A model generated the notes under the pieces. That model was not told the origin of the DNA. It saw nothing but the letters and a program-made list of their open reading frames with translations, and ran no database searches. Made by a program: the position numbers and the translations under genes. DNA of 36,719 bases from Bordetella parapertussis (lineage in GTDB: Bacteria; Acidobacteriota; Terriglobia; Bryobacterales; Bryobacteraceae): positions 1 through 36,719 of the forward strand of contig CALQCC020000042.1 in the NCBI GenBank assembly GCA_943328975.2, read 5' to 3'. Positions within the stretch are counted from its first letter, which is position 1. Each line of letters starts with the position of its first letter. Positions 8,161 to 15,957 of the stretch are shown piece by piece.

Positions 8161-8838
8161 ATGCGGCCCGTCACCAGGGGAATTCCGTCGATCGATGACG
8201 GGCGCCCGTTTCCCGATCCGCGCACGGCACAGGATGGATTGGTCGCCGTGGGTGGCGAGATGAGCGTGGAGCGATTGTTGGAGGCGTATCGCAAAGGAAT
8301 CTTTCCGTGGACCTCCGATCCGGTCACGTGGTGGTCGCCTGATCCACGGGCCGTACTGGACCTGGAGACGATCCATATTCCTCGGCGGCTGCAGGCCGAG
8401 GTTCGCAAACATCCGTATCGCGTCACGTTTGATGCGGCCTTTGACGTCGTGATCGAGGCGTGTGCAACAGCTTCGCGCGAGGACGATGAGACGTGGATTA
8501 CGCAAGAGTTTCTGGACGCCTACAAGGCGCTGCATCGGGCGGGGTTCGCGCATTCGATTGAGTTGTGGCGCGACGGGCAGATCGTGGCGGGGATCTATGG
8601 CGTGGCGGTGGGCGGTCTGTTCGCGGGGGAGAGTATGTTCCATCGCGAGACAAACGCCTCGAAGATTGCTCTGGTGTTGTTGCAGGAACGGCTGCGCGAC
8701 TGGGGATTTGTTCTGTTTGATACGCAGGTACTGACGCCGGTGACGGAGATGCTCGGGGCGCGGTTGATTGCTCGGGAGGATTATTTGGAGCGACTGCGGG
8801 GTGCGGTGGTGGTGGAGACGAAGGCTCGGTGGGGGTAG
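8161..8838 (+). CDS. aat: Leucyl/phenylalanyl-tRNA-protein transferase
   Basis: A 225-residue cytoplasmic enzyme that adds Leu or Phe from aminoacyl-tRNA to proteins starting with Arg or Lys, marking them for ClpAP/ClpS degradation (N-degron pathway). Family landmarks are FPDPRTAQDGLVAVGGEMS near the N-terminus, then LLEAYRKGIFPWTSDPVTWWSPDPR, and FAGESMFHRETNASK around residues 155-170. The C-terminal part FDTQVLTPVTEMLGA is also typical. The length fits the family. The ATG at 8161 agrees with the usual N-terminus. It stands alone on the plus strand, followed by an inverted pair of dispersed repeats. clpA and clpS are not in the window. Confidence 0.96.
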   Translation: MRPVTRGIPSIDDGRPFPDPRTAQDGLVAVGGEMSVERLLEAYRKGIFPWTSDPVTWWSPDPRAVLDLETIHIPRRLQAEVRKHPYRVTFDAAFDVVIEACATASREDDETWITQEFLDAYKALHRAGFAHSIELWRDGQIVAGIYGVAVGGLFAGESMFHRETNASKIALVLLQERLRDWGFVLFDTQVLTPVTEMLGARLIAREDYLERLRGAVVVETKARWG

Positions 8839-8845
8839 GGTGCGT

Positions 8846-8880
8846 CTGTCCGCATGCTTACCAGGGCGGGTCTGTGTCGG
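8846..8880 (+). repeat. Left arm (degenerate) of an inverted REP-like repeat pair
   Basis: The unit CTGTCCGCATGCTTACC... to ...GTCTGTGTCGG matches copy A (4163-4196) without gaps at about 25 of 34 positions, in the same orientation. It is the most degenerate of the three copies seen. It begins eight bases after the aat stop codon. With the arm at 8930-8963 it forms an inverted pair around about 50 bases, an arrangement like the paired REP units (BIMEs) of enterobacteria. Confidence 0.5.
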
Positions 8881-8929
8881 GTGTTCGTACCTTTGGCCTA
8901 GGGCCGCGAGGGTTATGGAGTAGACCGAT

Positions 8930-8963
8930 GTGGCACAGAACCGCGACCGTTAGGAAGCGGACA
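8930..8963 (-). repeat. Right arm of the inverted REP-like repeat pair
   Basis: Read on the minus strand, this starts TGTCCGCTTCC and contains ACGGTCGCGGTTC exactly as copy A does. About 28 of 34 positions match copy A with no gap. It ends nine bases before the stop of the dehydratase gene at 8973. The two arms fill most of the 134-base space between the convergent ends of aat and the dehydratase, so they could fold into a cruciform or act as a two-way transcript end. Confidence 0.6.
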
Positions 8964-8972
8964 GGCGCGCGG

Positions 8973-9920
8973 CTAGAACTGAGCTAGGACTTCAAAGTCG
9001 ACATTGCCGCCGGAGAGTACGATTCCCACGCGGCCTAGGCCTGGGGGCAGTTTACCGAACATCGCGGCTGCGGCGGTGGCGGCACCGCTCGGCTCGACTA
9101 GGATCTTCATGCGCAGCAGCAGCCACTTCACGGCTTCGCGGATTTCGTCGTCGGTGACGAGGACTACGCGCTCGACATTCTTGTGGATGATGGAGAACGT
9201 TAGCTCGCCGAGCTGCGGCACTCTCAGTCCATCCGCAATGGTATCGGGCGGAGCAATTTCGATTCGCTTGCCGGCTGCTAGCGATAGAGCGGCATCGTTC
9301 GCGGTGGCTGGTTCTACGCCAATCACGCGAATTCCGGGACGCATATATTTCGCAGCGATGGAGCAACCGGACATCAAGCCGCCACCTCCGATGGGGACGA
9401 CGATGGCATCCAGGTCGGGGACTTCTTCGAGTAGCTCCAGTGCGGTGGTTCCCTGCCCTGCGACGATCCACGGATGATCGAACGGCGGCACTAACGTTGC
9501 GCCTGTTTCGGCAGAAATCTTGGCGCCGATGGCTGCGCGGTCTTGGGTGAAACGGTCGTAGATGATGATCTCGGGCCCCTGTGCGCGCGTGGCTGCCAAC
9601 TTCGCTTTGGGGGCGTCTTCGGGCATGACCAGCGTGGCTTTGATACCCAGGTCGCGGGCGGCGATTGCGACGGCTTGCGCGTGGTTGCCGGAGGAGAATG
9701 CTACTACGCCGCGCGAAAGGTCGGCCTTGGGGATGGAGCGCAGGAAATTCGCTGCGCCGCGGATTTTGAAGGCTCCACCGGTTTGCAGGTTCTCGCACTT
9801 GAAGAACGCCGTGATGCCTGCGGCTTCGTCGAAGCTGCGCGATCGCATGACGGGGGTGCGTTTGGCGATGGGGCGGATGCGCTCGGAGGCGGCTTGGATG
9901 TCTTGGAACGTGACGCTCAT
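8973..9920 (-). CDS. PLP-dependent threonine/serine dehydratase (catalytic domain only)
   Basis: A 315-residue fold-type II PLP enzyme that probably deaminates threonine to 2-oxobutanoate or serine to pyruvate; serine racemases are close relatives. The PLP lysine lies in NLQTGGAFKIRGAANFL (about residue 53). SSGNHAQAVA binds the substrate carboxylate and PLP ring, and PIGGGGLMSG is the glycine loop that holds the PLP phosphate. There is no C-terminal ACT-like regulatory domain, so it resembles the short catabolic type (TdcB-like) and is not the feedback-inhibited IlvA. It starts four bases after the stop of the hydroxyacid dehydrogenase, implying one transcript. The substrate cannot be fixed from sequence. 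Confidence 0.88.
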   Translation of the reverse strand: MSVTFQDIQAASERIRPIAKRTPVMRSRSFDEAAGITAFFKCENLQTGGAFKIRGAANFLRSIPKADLSRGVVAFSSGNHAQAVAIAARDLGIKATLVMPEDAPKAKLAATRAQGPEIIIYDRFTQDRAAIGAKISAETGATLVPPFDHPWIVAGQGTTALELLEEVPDLDAIVVPIGGGGLMSGCSIAAKYMRPGIRVIGVEPATANDAALSLAAGKRIEIAPPDTIADGLRVPQLGELTFSIIHKNVERVVLVTDDEIREAVKWLLLRMKILVEPSGAATAAAAMFGKLPPGLGRVGIVLSGGNVDFEVLAQF

Positions 9921-9924
9921 TTAG

Positions 9925-10890
9925 TTAGTACCCGGCTCGCTTGTCGACGATGTTCTGCAACGGCTGCTTGGTCTGGAACAACCGCATGTTGTCCAGGAAG
10001 CATTCGACAGCGAGATGCACGAAATCCTGCACGTGGTCGGCGGTGTGCGGCGACACCAAAACGTTCTGCAACCGGTAGAATGCGTGGCCTGCTGGTAGCG
10101 GCTCCACTGTGAAGACGTCGAGCGCCGCGCCACGGATTTTGTCGTTCTCTAGCGCCTCGATCAGAGCGGGTTCGTCAATGACCGCTCCGCGACCGACGTT
10201 GATAATAACTGCGTTCGGCTTCATTGCCGCGATCTGCGCTGCGCCCACCAAGCCGCGGGTTTCGGGCGTCAAAGGAGCCGCCACCATCACGTAATCGCTG
10301 GCCGCCATCAAGTCGTTGATGTGGGCGTGATCGAACGTTTGGTCGACCAATGGATCGTCGCCGAACAATTCCGGACGACGGCGCAGCGCTAACACGCGCA
10401 TCCCGAAGGCTCTGGCCCGTTCCGCTGCCGCCCGACCGATTTCACCGTAGCCGACCACGCCCAACGTGCGTCCGTAGAGTTCTTCGGTGGTGAAGATTTC
10501 CCAGACGCCGGCTTCCTGTTGGCGGATCATGCGTCGCATTTGATACGAAAAATGCAGCATCGCCCCGATGGTCCATTCGGCCAGCGACACGCGGAACACG
10601 CCGCGGCCATTGGTAAGCGGCACGGGACTGGCCTGCAATTCGGCCGACCATACGTTGTCGACGCCGGTCCATAGCGAGTGCAGCCATTGGGCCTTCGTCG
10701 CCAAGGGGACCGCGACGCTCAAGAGGCGCGGAGTAAAGGTGCCGTTCAAGATGACGTCGGTGTCGGGCGCGACGGCGCGCACCTCGGCTTCCTCGTTGGT
10801 GATGGTGACCCGCACGTCCGCATCCAGACGCTCCAGTAATTTCAACCACGAAGCCTTGGGATCGGCCAGCACTAAAAGGTTCAAAGACAT
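9925..10890 (-). CDS. D-2-hydroxyacid dehydrogenase (NAD-dependent)
   Basis: A 321-residue member of the D-isomer-specific 2-hydroxyacid dehydrogenase family. The nucleotide-binding motif is VVGYGEIGRAAAERARAFG. The catalytic set appears in order: Arg in INVGRGAVIDEPALIEAL, Glu in DVFTVEPLPAGH and His in VSPHTADH. ATG at 10890 is preferred over a TTG two codons earlier. It is followed at once by the threonine/serine dehydratase, so the pair may link amino-acid deamination to reduction of the resulting 2-oxoacid, though this is inference. Alternative family roles include glyoxylate/hydroxypyruvate reduction and phosphoglycerate dehydrogenase; the lack of an ACT/ASB domain argues against the full-length serine-pathway enzyme. 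Confidence 0.88.
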   Translation of the reverse strand: MSLNLLVLADPKASWLKLLERLDADVRVTITNEEAEVRAVAPDTDVILNGTFTPRLLSVAVPLATKAQWLHSLWTGVDNVWSAELQASPVPLTNGRGVFRVSLAEWTIGAMLHFSYQMRRMIRQQEAGVWEIFTTEELYGRTLGVVGYGEIGRAAAERARAFGMRVLALRRRPELFGDDPLVDQTFDHAHINDLMAASDYVMVAAPLTPETRGLVGAAQIAAMKPNAVIINVGRGAVIDEPALIEALENDKIRGAALDVFTVEPLPAGHAFYRLQNVLVSPHTADHVQDFVHLAVECFLDNMRLFQTKQPLQNIVDKRAGY

Positions 10891-10925
10891 GGGCAATCCC
10901 TAGAATAACGTGGCACACTGAGGAT

Positions 10926-11552
10926 GTGCCTGATTTCTGTACGTGCGGCGCACAACTTCCGCCAGACGCCCGCTTCTGCCACAAATGCGGTAAACCCCAA
11001 CGCGAAGAGCCCTCGATGGTTGAGGAGGTGGCGGAACCCGTCGCAGAGGTCCCGGTTGTTGTTGCGGCTGCTACTGCGGTCCCTGAGCCTGCCGCGATCA
11101 ACCTGCACAACCGTGTTGCGGTTCGCTCCGCGCTATTTGCTTGCGCACTCGCACTCGTGCTTTCGGTGGTCTTGGGACCTCTCGGACTGGGGCTGCTTGC
11201 ATTGGTGGGCGGAGGATTCTTCGCCGTCTATCTCTACCGGCGCAATACCGGACAACCCATCTCAGTGTTGAACGGCATCCGCTTGGGTTGGATTGCGGGC
11301 ATCTTTGTGTTCACACTGATCACGATCGTTACGACGCTTACGGTTGTCGCGCTCTCTCAGCCGGACATTGCCGCTCAGCTTCGCGATCAGATGCTAAAGA
11401 GTTCCTACCCCGCGGATGAAGTCACTGCCCTGTTTGAGGGATTGCAGAGTCCGTCGGGCATTGGCTTGCGGCTGCTGGACGGCTTCATGTCATCCACCCT
11501 CTTGATGGGCTTGGGCGCGGCTATGGGCGCGAAGCTTCTCAGCCGCCCCTGA
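10926..11552 (+). CDS. Zinc-ribbon membrane protein
   Basis: 208 residues from a GTG start at 10926. The first 25 residues form a zinc ribbon (CTCGAQLPPDARFCHKCGK). After an acidic, Ala/Val-rich linker come transmembrane segments at about 70-90 and 90-105, another at about 118-140, and a C-terminal hydrophobic stretch (SSTLLMGLGAAMGAKLL). Such double-Cys ribbons joined to membrane helices are common in bacteria and usually uncharacterised. The last 21 codons overlap the C-terminal end of the EamA gene on the opposite strand by 63 bases. It diverges from the hydroxyacid dehydrogenase with only 35 bases between starts. Confidence 0.78.
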   Translation: MPDFCTCGAQLPPDARFCHKCGKPQREEPSMVEEVAEPVAEVPVVVAAATAVPEPAAINLHNRVAVRSALFACALALVLSVVLGPLGLGLLALVGGGFFAVYLYRRNTGQPISVLNGIRLGWIAGIFVFTLITIVTTLTVVALSQPDIAAQLRDQMLKSSYPADEVTALFEGLQSPSGIGLRLLDGFMSSTLLMGLGAAMGAKLLSRP

Positions 11553-12413
11553 GGCTCGCCGAACCATCCACACACCCAGGAAGATCACGGCCATCGCGGC
11601 GGCCTCGCGCCACCCGAACGGTTCGCGATAGGCCAGCCATCCCAGGAACACCGCCACAACGGGATTGACGTAGGTGTAGATAGAGACCATCGCCAAGGGC
11701 AACCGGGCCAGCGCGGTCATGTAGCAGCCGTAGCCCACAATGCCGCCGAACGTGGCCAGGTAGATCACGGCTCCAATGCCTTGAGCGTTCCACACGGCGT
11801 GCTGCGGTTCCAGCATCGCGGGCAGGACGAAGGCGAACCCGGTGGCCATCTGCTGCACGCCTGCGATGACGAACGGATGCACGCCTACTTTTCGATTGCG
11901 CTGCAGCAGTGACCCCAGCGACCAGCAGGCTCCGCTGAATTGCAGCATGAGGAATCCGGCCACGATGCCGCCGCCGGAGGAAATGTCGCCGCCGGTGACA
12001 AAGCCCCAAGCAGCGGGCGCAACCAGGCCCAGCACGCCTAAGAATCCGACGAGGAGACCGAGGATGGTGGGACCGTGGAGTTTCTCGCCCCCTGGAATCA
12101 CCGCGTCCATGCCGGCATACAAGAACGGTCCGGTAGTGATGAACAATGATGCGAGGCCAGTGGGGGTCCACAGTTCCGCTACCGCGAGCGCACCGTTACC
12201 GATGCCGATGGTCAGGATGCCGTAGAGTCCGGTCAGCCACAGATCGCGGCCGCGCGGAAATTGCTTGCGCTGCCAGACGGCCCACGCTAGGATCAAGCCG
12301 CCGGAGAGGAAATTGCGGATGCAGACGATGGTGGCGGGGCCCAGGAAATCCAGCGCTATGCGAAATCCAAGATAAGTGGTGCCCCAGAAAATGCACACAC
12401 AGACCAAGGCCAC
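11490..12413 (-). CDS. EamA/DMT-family transporter
   Basis: A 307-residue inner-membrane protein with about ten hydrophobic segments and two EamA repeats, the drug/metabolite transporter superfamily, often exporters of amino acids or related metabolites. Typical features are the N-terminal FWGTTYLGFRIAL and the C-terminal repeat pieces VSIYTYVNPVVAVFLGWLAYREPF and AAAMAVIFLGVWMV. The start is taken as GTG at 12413. The frame stays open upstream but offers no better start. The C-terminal 21 codons, a charged tail (RAHSRAQAHQEGG), are encoded over the end of the zinc-ribbon gene. The start faces the PfkB kinase 53 bases away. The substrate is unknown. Confidence 0.86.
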   Translation of the reverse strand: MALVCVCIFWGTTYLGFRIALDFLGPATIVCIRNFLSGGLILAWAVWQRKQFPRGRDLWLTGLYGILTIGIGNGALAVAELWTPTGLASLFITTGPFLYAGMDAVIPGGEKLHGPTILGLLVGFLGVLGLVAPAAWGFVTGGDISSGGGIVAGFLMLQFSGACWSLGSLLQRNRKVGVHPFVIAGVQQMATGFAFVLPAMLEPQHAVWNAQGIGAVIYLATFGGIVGYGCYMTALARLPLAMVSIYTYVNPVVAVFLGWLAYREPFGWREAAAMAVIFLGVWMVRRASGAAEKLRAHSRAQAHQEGG

Positions 12414-12466
12414 GTAGGCGGTGAATTGTGGGTGTTGGCGCAGGCTCAGGGTACACTTATGGTAGC

Positions 12467-13396
12467 GTGATTCTCACACTCACCATCAACCCTGCCATCG
12501 ACCGCACCATGATGGTCGACAAGCTTGTATTTGAAGACCGCGGCTATATTTTGTCGCGCACGGAAGCAGCGGGCGGACGCGGCATCAACGCGTCGCACGT
12601 GATCCATACGTTTGGCGGAAAGACGCTTGCACTGCTGACCTCCGGCGGAGAGATCGGCAAGCGCATGGAGCTATCGCTGGCCAGCATGGGCTTCCCGTAT
12701 GAAGTGGTGCGCGTGGCTGCCGAAGGTCGCGTGAACCTGACCATTTCCGATCAGCAAGGGCTCACCGCCAAGCTCAATGAACGCGGCGCGCCGTTGGCCG
12801 AAAGCGAAGTTGCCGCTGTGCGCAAACTGGTGGAAGCTCGCCTGAAGAAAGCCACGTGGCTGATGCTGTGCGGGAGCCTGCAGCCTGGCGTACCCACCGA
12901 TATCTACGCCGACATCATTCAGATCGCGCAGAGTAACGGCGTGAAGACGCTGCTGGACGCGGACGGCGACGCGCTGCTCCGCGCATTGGAGTGTAAGCCA
13001 ACGGTCATCACGCCGAATCAACCGGAAGCGGAGCGCTTGTTGGGTCGTGCGATTCTGACTCGGACGCAATCGCTGGAGGCAGTCACCCGGATTCATTCCA
13101 TGGGTCCTGAGACGGTGATCCTTTCGCTGGGCAGTCGCGGTGCGATGGCGTCTAGCGCGGAGGGTGTCTTCGAAGTATTGCCGCCGCGTGTCGATGCGTT
13201 GTGTCCCATCGGAGCGGGCGATGCCATGGCGGCCGCGTTCCTGTGGGCTCTCGAAAAGAAGAAATCGTTTCCCGATGCACTGCGCTGGGCTGTGGCTACA
13301 GGTACGGCGACGGCGATTCTGCCCGGCACCACGTTCCCGACACTCGAGCAGGCGAAAGCGATTTACAAGAACGTCGAGGTCCGGCCCGTTTCCTGA
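12467..13396 (+). CDS. PfkB-family sugar kinase (1-phosphofructokinase-like)
   Basis: 309 residues from GTG at 12467, which matches the family N-terminus (VILTLTINPAIDRTMMVD). An earlier in-frame start at 12428 would add residues foreign to the family. It resembles the FruK/LacC branch: GGRGINASHVIHTFGG binds the sugar phosphate and PIGAGDAMAAAFLWAL is the second PfkB signature with the catalytic Asp and anion hole. FruK makes fructose 1,6-bisphosphate from fructose 1-phosphate, and LacC acts on tagatose 6-phosphate. No PTS gene is nearby, so the natural substrate is open. The next gene starts on the very next base after the stop. Confidence 0.87.
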   Translation: MILTLTINPAIDRTMMVDKLVFEDRGYILSRTEAAGGRGINASHVIHTFGGKTLALLTSGGEIGKRMELSLASMGFPYEVVRVAAEGRVNLTISDQQGLTAKLNERGAPLAESEVAAVRKLVEARLKKATWLMLCGSLQPGVPTDIYADIIQIAQSNGVKTLLDADGDALLRALECKPTVITPNQPEAERLLGRAILTRTQSLEAVTRIHSMGPETVILSLGSRGAMASSAEGVFEVLPPRVDALCPIGAGDAMAAAFLWALEKKKSFPDALRWAVATGTATAILPGTTFPTLEQAKAIYKNVEVRPVS

Positions 13397-14053
13397 GTGC
13401 GCGCCTTCTTCAAAGCACCCGGCGCGCCGATATTGGTCGCCATCTTGATCGGCCTGGGAGCCTTGGGTTGGTTGTCCGGCGGATTCGGGCGACTTATTCC
13501 AGATTTTAGGCGGCTGGTCGATGGCCCGCTTCCCACCGTTTCCAGCATTTTTCGATGGGAACTCGCGGACTGGGGCTCACTCTGCAGCATCGCCTCCATC
13601 GAACTCCTGACGCTGATCTGTCTCGGGGAGACGCGGAAGTGGCATCGGAAGTCGCAAGAGTTCGGGTTCGATAGTGCAGTCTTCGTCGGACTCAACATTG
13701 CGATTGCGACCGCGATGATCGTCTTGAGCTTGGTGGTTCGAAACTGGATGCTGCTGGCCACGCTCTTAGCTGCGATACCCGCTGGGATCTCGCTTCTGGG
13801 TATCACCGCGACGTGGCTACTCGCCTCGGGAATGATGGCCCAGCGAGAGGGAGCACTGCCGAATCTGCAGACGTTCCCGCTTCGCTCGTTAGGCTGGCCC
13901 GCTCGGTTTGTCGCAGGAGTCGTATTCCGCGGCTACCTATTAGCGAGCTACGGCATGTTCGCCGTGCTCCTCTACGAACTGGGGATGTTGACGATCCGCT
14001 ATGGGATCTCGGCGTGGGAACTTCGCGCTACTTCAGTTTCTTCCGCTTCTTGA
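13397..14053 (+). CDS. Integral membrane protein of unknown function
   Basis: 218 residues starting GTG directly after the kinase stop codon, so translation is probably coupled. Hydrophobic segments are visible at about 11-28, 55-70, 90-113, 118-142 and 175-200, with a short charged loop GETRKWHRKSQEF between the second and third. I recognise no family motif. The last nine codons overlap the end of a small membrane protein gene on the opposite strand (14028-14053). The physical link to the PfkB kinase suggests co-expression but not a shared role. Confidence 0.68.
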   Translation: MRAFFKAPGAPILVAILIGLGALGWLSGGFGRLIPDFRRLVDGPLPTVSSIFRWELADWGSLCSIASIELLTLICLGETRKWHRKSQEFGFDSAVFVGLNIAIATAMIVLSLVVRNWMLLATLLAAIPAGISLLGITATWLLASGMMAQREGALPNLQTFPLRSLGWPARFVAGVVFRGYLLASYGMFAVLLYELGMLTIRYGISAWELRATSVSSAS

Positions 14054-14240
14054 TAAACACGTCGCCGGACCGGGGTACCAATCCCAGGAACAACACCAGC
14101 AGCGCAACGAGCGTGGCCACAGAACCGGCGACCAAGAAATCGGAGTCTTCGATCGGCTCCGGCATGAATCGCAGGATAACTGCGGCGACTGCTCCGAACA
14201 CCAACAGAGCGCCGAGCACGACTATGACGGTCTTCTTCAT
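14028..14240 (-). CDS. Small two-helix membrane protein
   Basis: 70 residues from ATG at 14240. The ATG shares its A with the TGA stop of the upstream flavoprotein gene (TGATG), typical re-initiation coupling. A longer frame to 14333 would lie inside that gene. Two hydrophobic helices are visible: about 3-25 (TVIVVLGALLVFGAVAAVI) and 38-58 (VAGSVATLVALLVLFLGLV). The protein ends with a basic tail FIKKRKKLK, suggesting that both ends face the cytoplasm. The family is unknown. It is the last gene of a four-gene operon with the Cys-rich protein, CbiX and the reductase. Confidence 0.72.
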   Translation of the reverse strand: MKKTVIVVLGALLVFGAVAAVILRFMPEPIEDSDFLVAGSVATLVALLVLFLGLVPRSGDVFIKKRKKLK

Positions 14241-14929
14241 CAGTCGTATTTCTCGTAGCGGATTTGCTTGCGGTCGAAGCCCATCTCTTTCAACATACCC
14301 CGAACGCCGTCCACCATTGGCTGCAAGCCGCACATGTAAAAATCAATGTCGCGCCGTCCGCCGATGGCTGCTTCTAAGTGAGCTTGGACGTGTCCCGTGC
14401 GTCCTGTCCACCCTACGCCTGGACGGCTGAGCGTCGGCCAGAACTGGAACTGCGGATATCGCGAGGACATCTGCTCAAACTCCGTACGATACAGGATGTG
14501 CGATTCGTGGCGGACTCCGAACAAGAGCGTAAACTGCGGCGCGCCCTGGGCCAGACGGGCCCGCAAGATCGAGCGAAACGGCGCAATGCCGGTGCCCGTA
14601 GCAATCAGGATCGAATCCCGGGCCGGCTCGCGCAGCACGAAAGTTCCCAGTGGAGCGCTCATTTCAATCTCGTCGCCCGGCTGCATCGAAAACAAGTAGG
14701 GAGATAGCCGCCCGCCTTCGACACGATTCAAACACAGCTCAAACCGGTTGTCCCCTGTCGGGGCCGACGCCAACGAATAGGCGCGCGTGATCGGCTTGCC
14801 TTCGATGGTTTCTTGAAACGAAACAAACTGTCCCGGCGTGAACTCTAGCCGCTCGACGCCCACAGCTTCAAACACGAAGTGGTTCACGCCTTCGGCCAGT
14901 GCGACCGAGCTTACTAAGCGGGCTTGCAT
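14240..14929 (-). CDS. Ferredoxin/flavodoxin-NADP reductase-like flavoprotein
   Basis: A 229-residue FAD- and NAD(P)-binding oxidoreductase. The FAD domain has FTPGQFVSF and the RxYS motif in ITRAYSLASAP. The nucleotide domain has IATGTGIAPFRSILR and the later FYMCGLQPMVDGV Cys-Gly motif, and the C-terminus ends in an aromatic (RYEKYD). This matches the FNR superfamily (Fpr-type or single-component reductases of oxygenases). It overlaps the CbiX gene by 16 bases. Placement beside a chelatase suggests supply of electrons to a tetrapyrrole-related or Fe-S enzyme, which is inference. No ferredoxin gene is next to it. Confidence 0.87.
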   Translation of the reverse strand: MQARLVSSVALAEGVNHFVFEAVGVERLEFTPGQFVSFQETIEGKPITRAYSLASAPTGDNRFELCLNRVEGGRLSPYLFSMQPGDEIEMSAPLGTFVLREPARDSILIATGTGIAPFRSILRARLAQGAPQFTLLFGVRHESHILYRTEFEQMSSRYPQFQFWPTLSRPGVGWTGRTGHVQAHLEAAIGGRRDIDFYMCGLQPMVDGVRGMLKEMGFDRKQIRYEKYD

Positions 14930-15291
14930 GCCGATTCCCGAGCGCGGTCCAGCAGCGCATCCACCATGGCGGGGTGTTGATCCAACGGTGCGGCGACGTC
15001 GATCTGAACACCGGGATGCGCCAATTTCACTTCATCGATCAGCCGGGGCAAGTCGCGCTTGAGGTGCAGGCCCAAGGTGAGGAAATACGGCACCACGACG
15101 ACGTGCGAAACGCGGTCGGCCATTGAAGCGAGAGCTCCGGCCAGACTCGGAGTGCCGCCTTCGAGAAAGGCCGCTTCGACGATCTCCAACCCGCCGCGAC
15201 GAGCCATCTCCGCAGCCACCACGCGCACAGCTTCGTTCGCAGATTCGATGCTCGAACCGTGCGCAAACACGATGTAGCCTGTTTCTCTCAC
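14914..15291 (-). CDS. CbiX/SirB-type sirohydrochlorin chelatase
   Basis: A 125-residue single-domain chelatase of the short CbiX type. It inserts cobalt (cobalamin path) or iron (siroheme path) into sirohydrochlorin. The N-terminal GYIVFAHGSSIESANEA carries the catalytic His. The family's central stretch is VSHVVVVPYFLTLGLHLKRDLP, with a second His, and the end VAAPLDQHPAMVDALLDR is typical. Class II chelatases of this length act as homodimers. The ATG at 15291 overlaps the preceding stop by four bases. No other siroheme or cobalamin genes are visible nearby, so the metal cannot be decided. Confidence 0.88.
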   Translation of the reverse strand: MRETGYIVFAHGSSIESANEAVRVVAAEMARRGGLEIVEAAFLEGGTPSLAGALASMADRVSHVVVVPYFLTLGLHLKRDLPRLIDEVKLAHPGVQIDVAAPLDQHPAMVDALLDRARESACKPA

Positions 15292-15920
15292 GCGATTACC
15301 TCTGATACCTGCGACTCTGGCGGAGTTGCAGGAAAATGATCCAGCATGAAATCGTAGAACACACGTCCGCGGCGCCGACCGTTGTCATACTGCAACGCGA
15401 GCCGCTGCAGGAAGATCAGCGTGCCCAGCAGGTCCGAATCCTGCACGGAATGCGTGGGCGATTCTTCTTCGATGCGCTTCCGCAGGTCCTCAATCGTGGA
15501 CTTGAGTGCCTCCTGCAAATCCGCCGCGTACGGATTCGGTGGACGCGTTTCATAAATCAAGCCGCTGGCCATCGTGCGATAGGTTTGAATCATCGCTTCC
15601 AATGCCTCACGAGCGTCACCATCCACGGCCTTGCCCTTTTCCATCGCCCGCGTGAGCGTGTTGCCCAGGATCAGAACTAAATGTTCCTGCTGACGAACGA
15701 AATCCTCACTGACCTCAACGTCCCGATGAGGCACTTGCTCGGCCGTGAGCACCACCTTGGCTTCATGGACGCGAGCCTCACGCAAATGAGCGCACCCGCG
15801 CGGGCAATCGACGGTGATTTCGCGCCCCTCGCCGCAGCAAGCCGCGCAGATTTCGCCATCAACGCCGGGACAATGCCGCTTCGCGCGTCGCTTGTTACAG
15901 ATTTTGCATTGGATGGTCAC
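15288..15920 (-). CDS. Cys-rich zinc-binding N-terminus, helical protein of unknown function
   Basis: 210 residues from GTG at 15920. The first 45 residues hold a dense cysteine pattern: CKIC, then RHCPG, then EICAACCG, GREITVDCPRGCAHL. This is enough for one or two zinc sites. I recall this arrangement (CPxxxxxICxxCCGxxR...CPxxCxxL) in widespread, uncharacterised bacterial proteins. The rest (about 50-205) is predicted from composition to be helical and acidic, with a charged segment DLRKRIEEESP. It is the first gene of the operon leading into CbiX, overlapping it by four bases. No nuclease or helicase motif is visible. Confidence 0.78.
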   Translation of the reverse strand: MTIQCKICNKRRAKRHCPGVDGEICAACCGEGREITVDCPRGCAHLREARVHEAKVVLTAEQVPHRDVEVSEDFVRQQEHLVLILGNTLTRAMEKGKAVDGDAREALEAMIQTYRTMASGLIYETRPPNPYAADLQEALKSTIEDLRKRIEEESPTHSVQDSDLLGTLIFLQRLALQYDNGRRRGRVFYDFMLDHFPATPPESQVSEVIA

Positions 15921-15957
15921 AGGCAGGTGTCTTCTTCATCCTACTATCATGAAGTAA

